DNA from: Duganella qianjiadongensis
Lineage (GTDB): Bacteria > Pseudomonadota > Gammaproteobacteria > Burkholderiales > Burkholderiaceae_D
Reading direction: 5' to 3'
NCBI RefSeq assembly: GCF_009857915.1
Contig: NZ_WWCM01000008.1
Coordinates: 62,001 to 126,000 of the forward strand
Length of the DNA stretch: 64,000 bases
Part shown: piece by piece, positions 51,803-60,320 of the stretch
Numbering within the stretch: the stretch's first letter is position 1
How the letters are laid out: every line of letters begins with the position of its first letter
Notes under the pieces: model-generated
Told to the model about the DNA's origin: nothing
Database searches by the model: none
Seen by the model: the letters and a program-made list of their open reading frames with translations, nothing else
Translations under genes and position numbers: made by a program

Positions 51803-54052
51803 CTACTCGGCCAGCAGGCTAACTTTGTCGATGACGAAGTAAGTGGGCTTGGAACTATCCTCGTGCATGGCAAAACTGAGTGTTAGCGTCTTGCCCTTTT
51901 GCGCCAGCACGTCGAAGCTGCGTATCTGGTAACCCGCAGTCGCATCTTTGTTGCTGTAGCGCGCTAGTGTACGCACTACCTTGCCCGCACTATCCTTGAA
52001 CGTGACGGTAAGCTGGTCATAGGCCACGGCATGGACTTCCTCCGTTTCGATATGCGTGGCAAAGCTCAGCACGGCCCGCGTGGCACCGGCCGGTATGCTG
52101 ACGCTCTGCGTCAGTGTCTGATTGGTGGTGCGGCCCTGACCGCCCATGCGGGCATAGCGTGTGCCTTCGAACGCCGCCTGCGCGGGATCGCTGCCTATGG
52201 TGGCTGTATTGCCATTCCAGCCCGTTATGCCGTCTTCGAAGCCACCATTGACGATGCGTTCCATGCTTTGCTGGCCGCCGCCGTCACTGGCGCCGGTTTC
52301 GTCGACATCGGCGCCGACGTTGATCGCTGCATAGGCCCGCTGCACGGCGATGGCTTCCTTCGAGTTGGCGCCATACAGCTCCTGCGCCGCTTCCAGCACC
52401 TTGGTCCGCGCATCGGCATAGCCGGTGGTGGAGGTGAATTTGGTGGTGAGCGCCTTGAACCAGATGCGATACGCCTTGTCGCTGCCTATGCCGTGCATGG
52501 CGGCCGGTGTACGGGTCAGGAATTTGCTGTAGAAGTCCGAGGCAGGATCAGCCTTGGAGCCTTGCGCCAGGAAGTAGAACATGCGGTTATTCGGGCCGCT
52601 GGAATAATGCACGTCGAGGAATTTGAGCGAACTGCTCCACGCATCGGGACTGCTGCCATCCTTGCTCGGGCGGTACATCCAGCGCAGCGGCTGGCCGGTC
52701 TTGCTGATCTCCGTACCCATCATCCAGTCATTGCCGCTGGCGGGAATGAGGTTGCCGGTGCCGCCAGCACGCGCGTAGGCTTCCACCATCTCGCCGCCGA
52801 TATCGGAATTCGATTCGTTCAGGCCGCCCGACTCGGCCGCATACACCAGATCAGCCGTGGCAGCGGTGACGCCATGCGACATTTCGTGGCCGATCACGTC
52901 GATGGCGCCCAGACTGTTGAAATGGCTGCCATCGCCGATGTACATGCATTTGCAGCTGTCGTCGTAAAACGCATTGTCGTAGCTGGTGTCGACATGGGCG
53001 GCGATATAGGTGGCGGTGTTGTTGCCATCGAGCGAATGCCAGCCCAGCGCGTTGCGGTTGGCGTCATAGGTATTCATCAGCCCCCACAGGGCATTGACCG
53101 CGGCAGTCTGGCCGTTGGCGCTGGTGGTGCTGCCACCGTTCACATACTGCTTGCCGTCGCCCCAGGTGTTGCTGCTATTGGTGTAGATGCTGCCGGGGTC
53201 AGGGTTGTCGGCCGAACTGTGATTGGCATTGGTGATGGCCATGCCGCCGTATCTGCCGCCCTTGCCGCGCGTGGTATCGAGCATCTGGAAACCGCCGGCG
53301 ACGGCGCTGGTATTGATCGGTACCACGCCGTTGTACTGGCTGTTGCCGCTGCCGACTACGGTCTTCAGCGCAGGCCACTGGGCCAGTATGGCGCCCGTAT
53401 TGGCATCGACGATGGTGTCGTAGTACACCGGCTTGTTATCCTGCGCCATGCGGGTTTTGACGTAATAGGCTAGCGCATAGCGCTCTATCACTTCCTGCAG
53501 ATCGGCGGCATTGAGTTCGATCTCCTGTTTGCTTTGCGCTGCCGGAACGCGCACGCTGCGGGCTATCGGAAAGATCAGCAGCTCGGCGCTGGGCGGCCAG
53601 CGGTCCGTGCCGCGCGGTGCCACCGAATTGGCGGCAATGCGGATCGCGTCGGCGGCGCTGATGGCCGGTACCGTCGGCGCTACGGCCAGCGGCGCCAGAC
53701 TGTTACCGGGCCCTACGCGGCGGTCCGTGGTGGTGATGCCGACCACGCTGCCCACCGTATCCGTCACCACCACCGACTCCGAGCCAAAGATGCGCAGTCC
53801 CTTGTAGGTGTGCTGGGTACGCACAATTTTCTGTCCGGCCGCGCCCGGATGCTGGCTGGCGAGGCGCACGCTCAGTTCGGGCGGCAAGCCCTGCGCCGCA
53901 TCCATGGCGGCGAGGCGGGTCAGCAGGGTGCCGCTTTGCTGCGGCGTGAGTGTGGTGATGGGTTGTCCCATCATCTGGGCACCAGCGCCGTGAGCGCTGA
54001 AGGCGGCAGCGAGCATGGCGCACATCGCGCGCCGGTAGTGTAGCTTCATCAT
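51803..54052 (-). CDS. Exported M4 (thermolysin-like) metalloprotease 1
   Basis: This 749-residue secreted protease has a signal peptide (hydrophobic core about 8-22, cleavage near GAGA-Q), an FTP/PepSY propeptide (about 30-220) and an M4 catalytic domain with HEMSH at 389-393, E413 in GGLNESNSD as third zinc ligand and H482 in VHYSSGPNN. Residues 596-749 form a beta-sandwich C-terminal domain (NGGFEDGITGWNG, then FAMHEDSSKPTYFVIDKVSL), like a prepeptidase or CBM-like domain that is often cut off after export. AAGGAGA precedes the ATG pair. It is a paralogue of the next gene. Confidence 0.93.
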   Translation of the reverse strand: MMKLHYRRAMCAMLAAAFSAHGAGAQMMGQPITTLTPQQSGTLLTRLAAMDAAQGLPPELSVRLASQHPGAAGQKIVRTQHTYKGLRIFGSESVVVTDTVGSVVGITTTDRRVGPGNSLAPLAVAPTVPAISAADAIRIAANSVAPRGTDRWPPSAELLIFPIARSVRVPAAQSKQEIELNAADLQEVIERYALAYYVKTRMAQDNKPVYYDTIVDANTGAILAQWPALKTVVGSGNSQYNGVVPINTSAVAGGFQMLDTTRGKGGRYGGMAITNANHSSADNPDPGSIYTNSSNTWGDGKQYVNGGSTTSANGQTAAVNALWGLMNTYDANRNALGWHSLDGNNTATYIAAHVDTSYDNAFYDDSCKCMYIGDGSHFNSLGAIDVIGHEMSHGVTAATADLVYAAESGGLNESNSDIGGEMVEAYARAGGTGNLIPASGNDWMMGTEISKTGQPLRWMYRPSKDGSSPDAWSSSLKFLDVHYSSGPNNRMFYFLAQGSKADPASDFYSKFLTRTPAAMHGIGSDKAYRIWFKALTTKFTSTTGYADARTKVLEAAQELYGANSKEAIAVQRAYAAINVGADVDETGASDGGGQQSMERIVNGGFEDGITGWNGNTATIGSDPAQAAFEGTRYARMGGQGRTTNQTLTQSVSIPAGATRAVLSFATHIETEEVHAVAYDQLTVTFKDSAGKVVRTLARYSNKDATAGYQIRSFDVLAQKGKTLTLSFAMHEDSSKPTYFVIDKVSLLAE

Positions 54053-54232
54053 GGTCTCCTTCGATCAGCATGTCCGGCGCACATCGGCTGATGGCGCCGC
54101 TTCCGTGGGGCGGATAGATCACGCTAGATCGGCACGGCGCTCAGGGTTCTGTCGCATATCAACAAGTTGGCGCTTAGCGCTGGCGCTGCGCCGGTAGCGG
54201 CCGGCCCTTTGCAGGCACGGCCGCGCTTTCGC

Positions 54233-56779
54233 TTACTGGGTGAGCAGGCTGACCTTGTCGAGCACGAACGATGTCTGCAGCGTAGAGTCTTCCGTCATGC
54301 TGAACGACAGCGTCACCGTCTGACCCTTGTAAGGCAGCAGGTTGAAGCTGCGCGTCTGGTAGCCGCTGGCTGCGTCCGTGTTGGAATACGAGGCTAGCGT
54401 GGCCAGCGTCGTCCCGCTGCTGTTTTTGATGGCCACTATCATCTTGTCATATGCCTTGCTGCCAGATTCGGCGGTGTCGATATGCAGGGCAAAACTCAGC
54501 GTGGCGCTGCTGGCGTCGCCGGGTATGGTCAGCGCCTGGCTCAGGGTCTCGGTAGTGCTGCGGCCATTCCCGCCCAGCCACGCGTACTTGCTCCCCTCAA
54601 AGGCGCTCTGGCCGCTGAAGCTGCCGATGACCCCTGTGGTGCCGCTCCAGCCGGTGGCGCCGGCTTCGAAGCCGCCATTGCTCACCCGCTCTTTCACGGC
54701 GCTGCTGCCGACGCTGAGGTTGGCCCGGGCCGAGCTCACGCTCTGTGGCGGCGACGAGGCATCACGTATGGTGGCGTAGAACACCGCGCCATCGTCGCCC
54801 GCCTGCGCCGGGAAGGAATAGCTTGCCGCGGTCGCGCCACTGATCGCGGCGTCATTGCGGTACCACTGGTAGGTGTAGGGCGGCGTGCCGCCCGCGGCGG
54901 CAACGCTGAAGCTGGCGCTGGCACCGGCCGCCACGCTGATGCTGGCCGGCTGTGTGGTGATGGCCACCGACCCGCCGCCACCCGCTTCATCGATGTCGCT
55001 GCCCACATTGATTGCTGCATAGGCGCGCTGCACGGCGATGGCTTCACGCGAGCCGGTGCCATACAGTTCCTGTGCGGCCGCCAGCACCTTGCTGCGCGCA
55101 TCGGCGTAATTGGTGGTGGAAGTGAACTTGGTGGTCAGGGCAAGGAACCAGATACGGTAGGCTTTGTCGCTGCCGATGCCGGTCATGGCGGCAGGGCTCT
55201 TGACCAGAAATTTCGAGTAGTAGTCGCTCGTGCTACTGGCGCTGGAACCTTGCGACAGGAAGTAGAACATGCGGTTGTTAGGGCCGCTGGTGTAGTGCAC
55301 GTCCAGATTTTTCAGGCTGCTGCTCCAGGCGTCCGGGCTGCTGCCATCTTTGCTGGGCTTGTACATCCAGCGCAGCGGCTGGCCCGTCTTGCTGATTTCT
55401 TTGCCCATCATCCAGTCATTGCCGCTGGCAGGAATCACGCTGCCGCTGCCCCCCGCGCGTGCATAGGCTTCCACCATTTCGCCGCCGATATCGGAGTTGG
55501 ATTCGTTCAGGCCGCCGGATTCGCCGGAGTAGACCAGATTGGCGGTGGATGCGGTGACGCCGTGCGACATCTCATGGCCGATCACGTCGATGGCACCCAG
55601 GCTGTTAAAGCTGGAGCCATCGCCGATGTACATGCACTTGCAATCATCGTCGTAGAAGGCATTGTCGTAGTTGTTGTCCACGTGGGCCGCAATATAGGTG
55701 GCCGTGTTGTTGCCGTCGAGGGAATGCCAGCCTAGCGCATTTTTCAGCGTGTCATAGGTATTCATCAGGCCCCACAAGGCGTTGACAGCGGCAGTCTGGC
55801 CGTTGGCGTTGGTGGTGCTGCCGCCCGCAACGTACTGTTTGCCGTCACCCCAGGTATTGCTGCTATTGGTGTAGATGCTGCCGGGACTGGGCGAATTGGC
55901 GGAACTGTGGTTGGCATTGGTGATGGCCATGCCGCCGAATTTCCCGCCCGTACCGCGCGAGCTGTCCAGCATCTGGTAGGTGTTGCCGGTCTGGCTGGTA
56001 TTGATGGGCACTGCGCCGTTGTACTGGCTGTTGCCGGTGCCGACCACGGTTTTCAGTGCCTTCCAGCGTGCCAGCACAGCGCCTGTTGTGGCATTCACGA
56101 TGACGTCGTAGTAGAGCGGCTTGCCTTCGCTGGCCATGCGCAGCTGGACGTAGTAAGCCAGCTCGTAATGGTCTATCTGCTCTTCCAGATCGAGCGCATT
56201 GAGCGATTTTTCTGTCTTGCCGGCGGCGCTGGCAATGCGCACGGTTTTCATCACCGGATAGATCATCAGCTCGGCGCGCGGCGCCCAGCGGTGCACGCCG
56301 GCTGGCGCCAGCGTCTGTACCAGCTGGTTAATCGCGTCGGCGCTGCTGATGGCGGGTGTGGTGTCGAAGGCGGTGGGGCGGGAAGCACGCCCGGTACTGT
56401 CAGCCTGCTCGGGTGTGGGGCCGTCCAGCGCAGTGCGGCGGTCGGCCACGGAGGTGCTGAGTATCTTGCCGCTGCTGTCGGTGAGCACTACAGACTCCGA
56501 ACCGAAAATAGGCAGGCCGGCATAGGTGTGCTGGAGGCGGACGATTTTTTCGCCATTCAGGCCGGGATGCTGGCTGTCGATACGCATACTGTGTGAGGCG
56601 GTCAGGCCGCTGTCGGCATCGCGTGCCATTAACTGGGCCAGCAGGCCCTGATTTTCCTCGGGCGTGGCCTTGGCCACGGGAGCGGACATAAGCTGGTTTG
56701 CCATGCTGGCGGATGGCAGTGCCAGAACGGGCAAGCTTGCAACGATAGAGGCAGCGAGTACAGTCTTAGGTAGATTCAT
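54233..56779 (-). CDS. Exported M4 (thermolysin-like) metalloprotease 2, with inserted Ig-like domain
   Basis: This 848-residue secreted protease shares the layout of its downstream neighbour: signal peptide (about 1-27), propeptide, M4 catalytic domain with HEMSH at 402-406, the ESNSD motif near 425-430 and HYTSGPNN near 495. It differs by an extra Ig-like domain at about 604-690 (ITTQPASISVAAGASASFSV, then YTYQWYRNDAAISG). This is followed by the same C-terminal domain (696-848) as in the paralogue. The two are tandem duplicates in the same direction with 180 bases between them. Confidence 0.93.
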   Translation of the reverse strand: MNLPKTVLAASIVASLPVLALPSASMANQLMSAPVAKATPEENQGLLAQLMARDADSGLTASHSMRIDSQHPGLNGEKIVRLQHTYAGLPIFGSESVVLTDSSGKILSTSVADRRTALDGPTPEQADSTGRASRPTAFDTTPAISSADAINQLVQTLAPAGVHRWAPRAELMIYPVMKTVRIASAAGKTEKSLNALDLEEQIDHYELAYYVQLRMASEGKPLYYDVIVNATTGAVLARWKALKTVVGTGNSQYNGAVPINTSQTGNTYQMLDSSRGTGGKFGGMAITNANHSSANSPSPGSIYTNSSNTWGDGKQYVAGGSTTNANGQTAAVNALWGLMNTYDTLKNALGWHSLDGNNTATYIAAHVDNNYDNAFYDDDCKCMYIGDGSSFNSLGAIDVIGHEMSHGVTASTANLVYSGESGGLNESNSDIGGEMVEAYARAGGSGSVIPASGNDWMMGKEISKTGQPLRWMYKPSKDGSSPDAWSSSLKNLDVHYTSGPNNRMFYFLSQGSSASSTSDYYSKFLVKSPAAMTGIGSDKAYRIWFLALTTKFTSTTNYADARSKVLAAAQELYGTGSREAIAVQRAYAAINVGSDIDEAGGGGSVAITTQPASISVAAGASASFSVAAAGGTPPYTYQWYRNDAAISGATAASYSFPAQAGDDGAVFYATIRDASSPPQSVSSARANLSVGSSAVKERVSNGGFEAGATGWSGTTGVIGSFSGQSAFEGSKYAWLGGNGRSTTETLSQALTIPGDASSATLSFALHIDTAESGSKAYDKMIVAIKNSSGTTLATLASYSNTDAASGYQTRSFNLLPYKGQTVTLSFSMTEDSTLQTSFVLDKVSLLTQ

Positions 56780-56891
56780 CTCTTCTCCATGGATACGCGG
56801 TTAATGGTCGACTCTTCATCCCTGCAGGCGGGCAGCGCGTGCTGTGCTGCGCATTGATTCATGCTGGTTAGCAGGTGGCGCGACACTATTC

Positions 56892-56912
56892 CTTTGCTTG
56901 CAGCAAAGTCAA
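56892..56912 (-). promoter_or_regulatory. Probable promoter and inverted repeat upstream of M4 protease 2
   Basis: On the minus strand TTGACT (56912-56907) is followed about 17 bases later by ATAGTG (56889-56884), a plausible promoter about 105 bases before the start codon. CTTTGC (56892-56897) and GCAAAG (56903-56908) form an inverted repeat within the spacer, a possible operator. Confidence 0.4.
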
Positions 56913-57110
56913 AAAAAATCGAAAAATAGTCAGGTCTTGCGCGTTGTTCCAAATCGGACTATTCCCTGCAGGCATAAGGGCTTGCTTTCGGGCGCGATTG
57001 TGCTTGCGCTACCAGAAATTCGCTGTGTCGAGTAAAGAAATGAAGGTGTCTTGAGTTGCGTCAATCGCTGTTAGCTCAGCTCTTGTGCTTCTGGTGGCTA
57101 CACAACAGGT

Positions 57111-57144
57111 GATCTGCAAGCGCGTCCATGCACGCTTGCAGATC
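57111..57144 (+). other. Perfect 12-bp hairpin in the leader of the ACT-domain gene
   Basis: GATCTGCAAGCG (57111-57122) and CGCTTGCAGATC (57133-57144) pair perfectly around a 10-base loop. No T-run follows. It lies about 120 bases before the start codon and could be an operator or an RNA structure. Confidence 0.55.
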
Positions 57145-57193
57145 CGGAAACATGGGACTTAAAATGGCGTGCGCCGGTTCAGTCCGTCAGGGC

Positions 57194-57222
57194 CCCGCAT
57201 GAAGCGGGACAGCAAGTTTTTT
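57194..57222 (+). terminator. Small hairpin followed by TTTTTT upstream of the ACT-domain gene
   Basis: CCCGC (57194-57198) and GCGGG (57204-57208) form a short stem around ATGAA, followed after 8 bases by TTTTTT (57217-57222). It could attenuate transcription into the gene starting at 57264, or simply end upstream transcripts. Confidence 0.4.
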
Positions 57223-57263
57223 ATACGATAGAGGTTCGCGCCGGCGCGGGCCGGGGAGTGGAT

Positions 57264-57917
57264 ATGCTTTCGGTTGCAGCCAGGGTTGAACGCATTGTCA
57301 TGGATTCCCAGTTTCTGGTGGAGGGCTTGCGGCGTAATCTGATCAACCTATCAGAACTGGCGCGCCAGTTGCAGCCGCAGCTGGAAACCGATCTGTGGAA
57401 GCCGGTAGGGCAGGCTGCCGTGGTGATGGCGCTGCGGCGCGTGACCAAGCGCCTGCCGGCAGTGGACCGGCCCGCAGCAGCGCCGGGACAGAAGACAGGC
57501 GAACTGACCACGCGCACCGATCTGAGCGAATATACCTACCGCCATTCCGATACGCTGGCCGCTGGCCATCGCCAGTTACTGGAACGTATGGCCGTGATGG
57601 ACTCGGCTTTCGTGATGGTGACGCGCGGCGTGAATGAGCTGATGGTGATCTGCAACCGCAGCGCGCAGCCCGTGGTTGAAGAAGTGTTTGCCGGCCAGTG
57701 CCTGCGCGCCCGTCAGGATGGCCTGACGGCGCTGACCCTGCACTTCAATGGCGGTCAGCGCTGCGGCCCCGGCATCTACCAGTCCATACTCAGCCAGCTG
57801 GCATGGGAGCAGATACAGCTGGTTAATCTGATCTGCACCTACACCGAGTTGACACTGCTGATGGAACCGGGTCAGACGGCAGCGGCCTACACGCTGCTGG
57901 CGCAGACCCAGGCCTGA
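57264..57917 (+). CDS. ACT-domain protein of unknown function
   Basis: This 217-residue protein has an N-terminal helix-turn-helix-like motif (ARVERIVMDSQFLVEGLRRN, then INLSELARQLQPQLE and AAVVMALRRV) of the kind found in uncharacterised proteins with aspartate-kinase-like ACT domains. Residues of about 112-145 (SAFVMVTRGVNELMVIC) and 154-213 (LTALTLHFNGG, then IYQSILSQLAWEQIQLVNLI and CTYTELTLLM) read as two ACT domains, the usual amino-acid-binding regulatory module. It is probably a small-molecule-sensing regulator or allosteric subunit. The start at ATG 57264 has GGGGAG five bases upstream; a GTG at 57258 is the alternative. Confidence 0.65.
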   Translation: MLSVAARVERIVMDSQFLVEGLRRNLINLSELARQLQPQLETDLWKPVGQAAVVMALRRVTKRLPAVDRPAAAPGQKTGELTTRTDLSEYTYRHSDTLAAGHRQLLERMAVMDSAFVMVTRGVNELMVICNRSAQPVVEEVFAGQCLRARQDGLTALTLHFNGGQRCGPGIYQSILSQLAWEQIQLVNLICTYTELTLLMEPGQTAAAYTLLAQTQA

Positions 57918-57937
57918 TACTGATACTGAAACTGCGG

Positions 57938-59584
57938 CTATTTCTTTTCTTCGTCGGTGGAGAAGTTCAGCTGAGGCGGTTCGCCATCCTTGCGCTCTTC
58001 GCCAGCCGGCACCGGGTTGTCGAGCCGCAGTTCCAGCTGCTCTTTCATATCCACCTTCTTGCCGACCGTGACGAGCTGCGGGAAACCGATAATCAGCGCC
58101 ACCATCAATATCTGGATCAGCACGAACGGTATGGCGCCCCAGTAGATATCGCTGGTCTTGACTTCTTTGGGCGCCACCGAGCGCAGATAGAACAGTGCAA
58201 AGCCGAACGGCGGGTGCATGAAGGAGGTCTGCATATTCACCCCCAGCAGCACGCCGAACCAGATCAGATCGATGCCCAGCTTGTCGGCCACCGGCCCCAC
58301 CAGCGGCACCAGTATGAAAGCCAGCTCGAAGAAATCGAGGAAGAAGGCCAGCGCGAAGAACAGCAGATTCACCACGATCAGGAAGCCGGTGCTGCCGCCG
58401 GGCAGGGCCGACAGCAGGTGCTCCACCCACAGATCGCCATTCACACCGCGGAATACCAGCGAGAACACGGTAGAGCCGATCAGGATGAACACCACGAAGC
58501 AGGACAGACGGGTAGTGCTGTGCATGGCCTGGCGCGTCAGGTCCAGCGTCAGGCGGCGGTTGAACAGGGCTAGCAGCAGCGCACCCATGGCGCCCATGCC
58601 GCCGCCTTCCGTGGGCGTGGCCAGTCCGATGAAGATGGTGCCCAGCACGAGGAAAATCAGCGCCAGCGGCGGCACCATCACGAACACCACTTTTTCCGCC
58701 ATGCGCGACAGCAGGCCCAGTTTCAGCTGGCGGTTCAGCAGTGCGAAGGCGAAAGCGCCGATGATGCCGACGGCAGCGGCGGCGATGCCCAGTTCGTCGC
58801 TGGCCATGGCCGGATGGCGCTCGCCCCAGTAACGGGCAAACAGCCATGCCGCGGCAGCGGCGCCCAGCACCAGTACCAGTAGCGAGCGCACGCCGCTATC
58901 GCCGTTGGGCTGGCGCAGGTTGCGCGCTTCCAGCGGCAGGGCCGGCACTGCGGCAGGTTTGAAAATGGACAGCGCCAGCACATAGCCGGCATACAGGGCG
59001 GTCAGCAGCAGGCCGGGTGCAAACGCGGCGCGGTACATATCGCCCACCGAGCGGCCCAGCTGGTCGGCCATCACGATCAGCACCAGCGAGGGCGGAATGA
59101 TCTGGGCCAGCGTACCGGAAGCGGCAATCACGCCGGCCGCCAGTTTGCGGTCGTAACCGTAGCGCAGCATCACGGGCAGCGAGATCAGTCCCATCGAAAT
59201 GACCGAGGCGGCCACCACGCCGGTGGTGGCCGCTAACAGGGCGCCGACGAAAATCACGGCATAGGCCACGCCGCCACGGATAGGACCGAACAGCTGGCCT
59301 ATGGTGTCGAGCAGGTCTTCCGCCATCCCTGACCGTTCCAGTATCAGCCCCATGAAGGTGAAGAAAGGTATCGCCAGCAGGGTATCGTTGGCCATGATGC
59401 CGAAGATACGGTTGGGCAGGGCCTGCAGCAGTTCCGGTTTCAGCAGCCCCAGTTCTATCCCCAGCAGGCCGAAACACAGGCCGTTGGCCGCCAGTGCAAA
59501 CGCCACCGGGAAGCCCGACAGCAGGAACAGCACCAGTACGGCAAACATGATGGGGGCGAGATTCGCCGTCAGGAATGCTTCCAT
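57938..59584 (-). CDS. TRAP transporter large permease (DctM, FcbT3-like)
   Basis: This 548-residue inner-membrane protein has about 13-14 hydrophobic helices. It reads FLLSGFPVAFALAANGLCFGLLG near the N-terminus, the PFFTFMGLILERSGMAEDLL motif, and SGTLAQIIPPSLVLIVMADQLGRSVGDMYRAAFAPGLLL. It is longer than the classic 425-residue DctM because of an inserted segment at about 220-310, as in the mannitol/chloroaromatic (FcbT3) branch. The last 45 residues are charged and cytoplasmic. AAGGAAG precedes the ATG. It follows the small permease gene after 36 bases. Confidence 0.92.
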   Translation of the reverse strand: MEAFLTANLAPIMFAVLVLFLLSGFPVAFALAANGLCFGLLGIELGLLKPELLQALPNRIFGIMANDTLLAIPFFTFMGLILERSGMAEDLLDTIGQLFGPIRGGVAYAVIFVGALLAATTGVVAASVISMGLISLPVMLRYGYDRKLAAGVIAASGTLAQIIPPSLVLIVMADQLGRSVGDMYRAAFAPGLLLTALYAGYVLALSIFKPAAVPALPLEARNLRQPNGDSGVRSLLVLVLGAAAAAWLFARYWGERHPAMASDELGIAAAAVGIIGAFAFALLNRQLKLGLLSRMAEKVVFVMVPPLALIFLVLGTIFIGLATPTEGGGMGAMGALLLALFNRRLTLDLTRQAMHSTTRLSCFVVFILIGSTVFSLVFRGVNGDLWVEHLLSALPGGSTGFLIVVNLLFFALAFFLDFFELAFILVPLVGPVADKLGIDLIWFGVLLGVNMQTSFMHPPFGFALFYLRSVAPKEVKTSDIYWGAIPFVLIQILMVALIIGFPQLVTVGKKVDMKEQLELRLDNPVPAGEERKDGEPPQLNFSTDEEKK

Positions 59585-59620
59585 GGACTTCCTTTATGAG
59601 CGATGGGTGGAGCGGGCGGA

Positions 59621-60199
59621 TTAATCGAGCTGGTTGGCTGCCTTGATGGCGGCAATTTCTTCCTGCGGGCTGTGGGCCGCGCGGGTAAAGCTGCTATCGT
59701 CTATGCGTCCGGCCAGGAAGGCGATGCGCTTGATGATTTCGGCCAGCGTCTGCAGCACCAGCAGCAGAAAGCCCAGCGGCACCAGCAGCTTGGCCGGCCA
59801 GACGATCAGGCCGCCGGCATTGGGCGACATTTCGCCGCTCTGCAGTGACAGCAGCGCATACGGCGTGCCGTAGTAGAGGATCAGCAGCGCAATCGGCAGC
59901 AGGAACAGGACCAAGCCCAGCAAGTCTATCCACACCTGCGTGCGGCGCGAAAAGCGGCTGGTGATGACGTCGATGCGCACATGTTCGTCGCGCTTGAGGG
60001 TATAGGCGGAGGCCAGCAGGAACATGGCGGAAAACAGATACCACTGGATTTCCAGCCACGCATTGGAACTGATGTTAAGGCTGTAGCGCATCAGCGCATT
60101 GCCGGTGCAGATAATCACGGCGGCCAGCAAGGCCCAGCCTACGGCATGGGCAATGGCCTCGTTGAGGCGGTCGATGGTGCGGGCAAGCTTCATGAACAT
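59621..60199 (-). CDS. TRAP transporter small permease (DctQ, FcbT2-like)
   Basis: This 192-residue protein has four hydrophobic helices and the DctQ pattern (ALLAAVIICTGNALMRYSLN, then WLEIQWYLFSAMFLLASAYTLKRDEHVRIDVI). DctQ pairs with DctM to form the sodium-driven TRAP permease. The start at 60199 has GAGGAG six bases upstream; the frame stays open further 5' but without a ribosome binding site. No binding protein gene is adjacent, so it may work with the orphan TRAP binding protein at 37.5 kb. Confidence 0.9.
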   Translation of the reverse strand: MFMKLARTIDRLNEAIAHAVGWALLAAVIICTGNALMRYSLNISSNAWLEIQWYLFSAMFLLASAYTLKRDEHVRIDVITSRFSRRTQVWIDLLGLVLFLLPIALLILYYGTPYALLSLQSGEMSPNAGGLIVWPAKLLVPLGFLLLVLQTLAEIIKRIAFLAGRIDDSSFTRAAHSPQEEIAAIKAANQLD

Positions 60200-60277
60200 G
60201 AGAACTCCTCTACCTGCGGCAAGGTCGCCGGCATAACCATCCATGGCAGCTGCGCTGCTGCCCGGGCTGTGTGCATG

Positions 60278-60310
60278 CGCTGCGCCGGACCAGCACGGAC
60301 CGGCGCAGCG
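60278..60310 (-). terminator. 11-bp hairpin after argH
   Basis: CGCTGCGCCGG (60278-60288) and CCGGCGCAGCG (60300-60310) form a perfect stem with an 11-base loop, starting about ten bases downstream of the argH stop. There is no T-run. Confidence 0.5.
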
Positions 60311-60320
60311 GGGGCTGGTC

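Larger units (their letters stand above)
56780..57263. other. 484-base intergenic region between M4 protease 2 and the ACT-domain gene
   Basis: This divergent spacer holds no gene I can support. The only open frame on the + strand (56844-57035) has no ribosome binding site and its product has no recognisable feature. It holds the M4 protease promoter, a long-spaced AATAGTC/GACTATT inverted repeat (56925-56931 and 56957-56963), and two hairpins listed separately that belong to the leader of the ACT-domain gene. Confidence 0.6.

Noticed and set aside
56844..57035. Short open frame in the intergenic region before the ACT-domain gene
   Set aside because: No ribosome binding site, no hydrophobic or domain pattern, and it crosses AT-rich promoter DNA.
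2528..60310. Possible family of REP-like palindromes (2528, 15677, 32751, 36148, 50378, 51720, 57111, 60278)
   Set aside because: The stems have different sequences at every site, so they are separate hairpins and not copies of one repeat.
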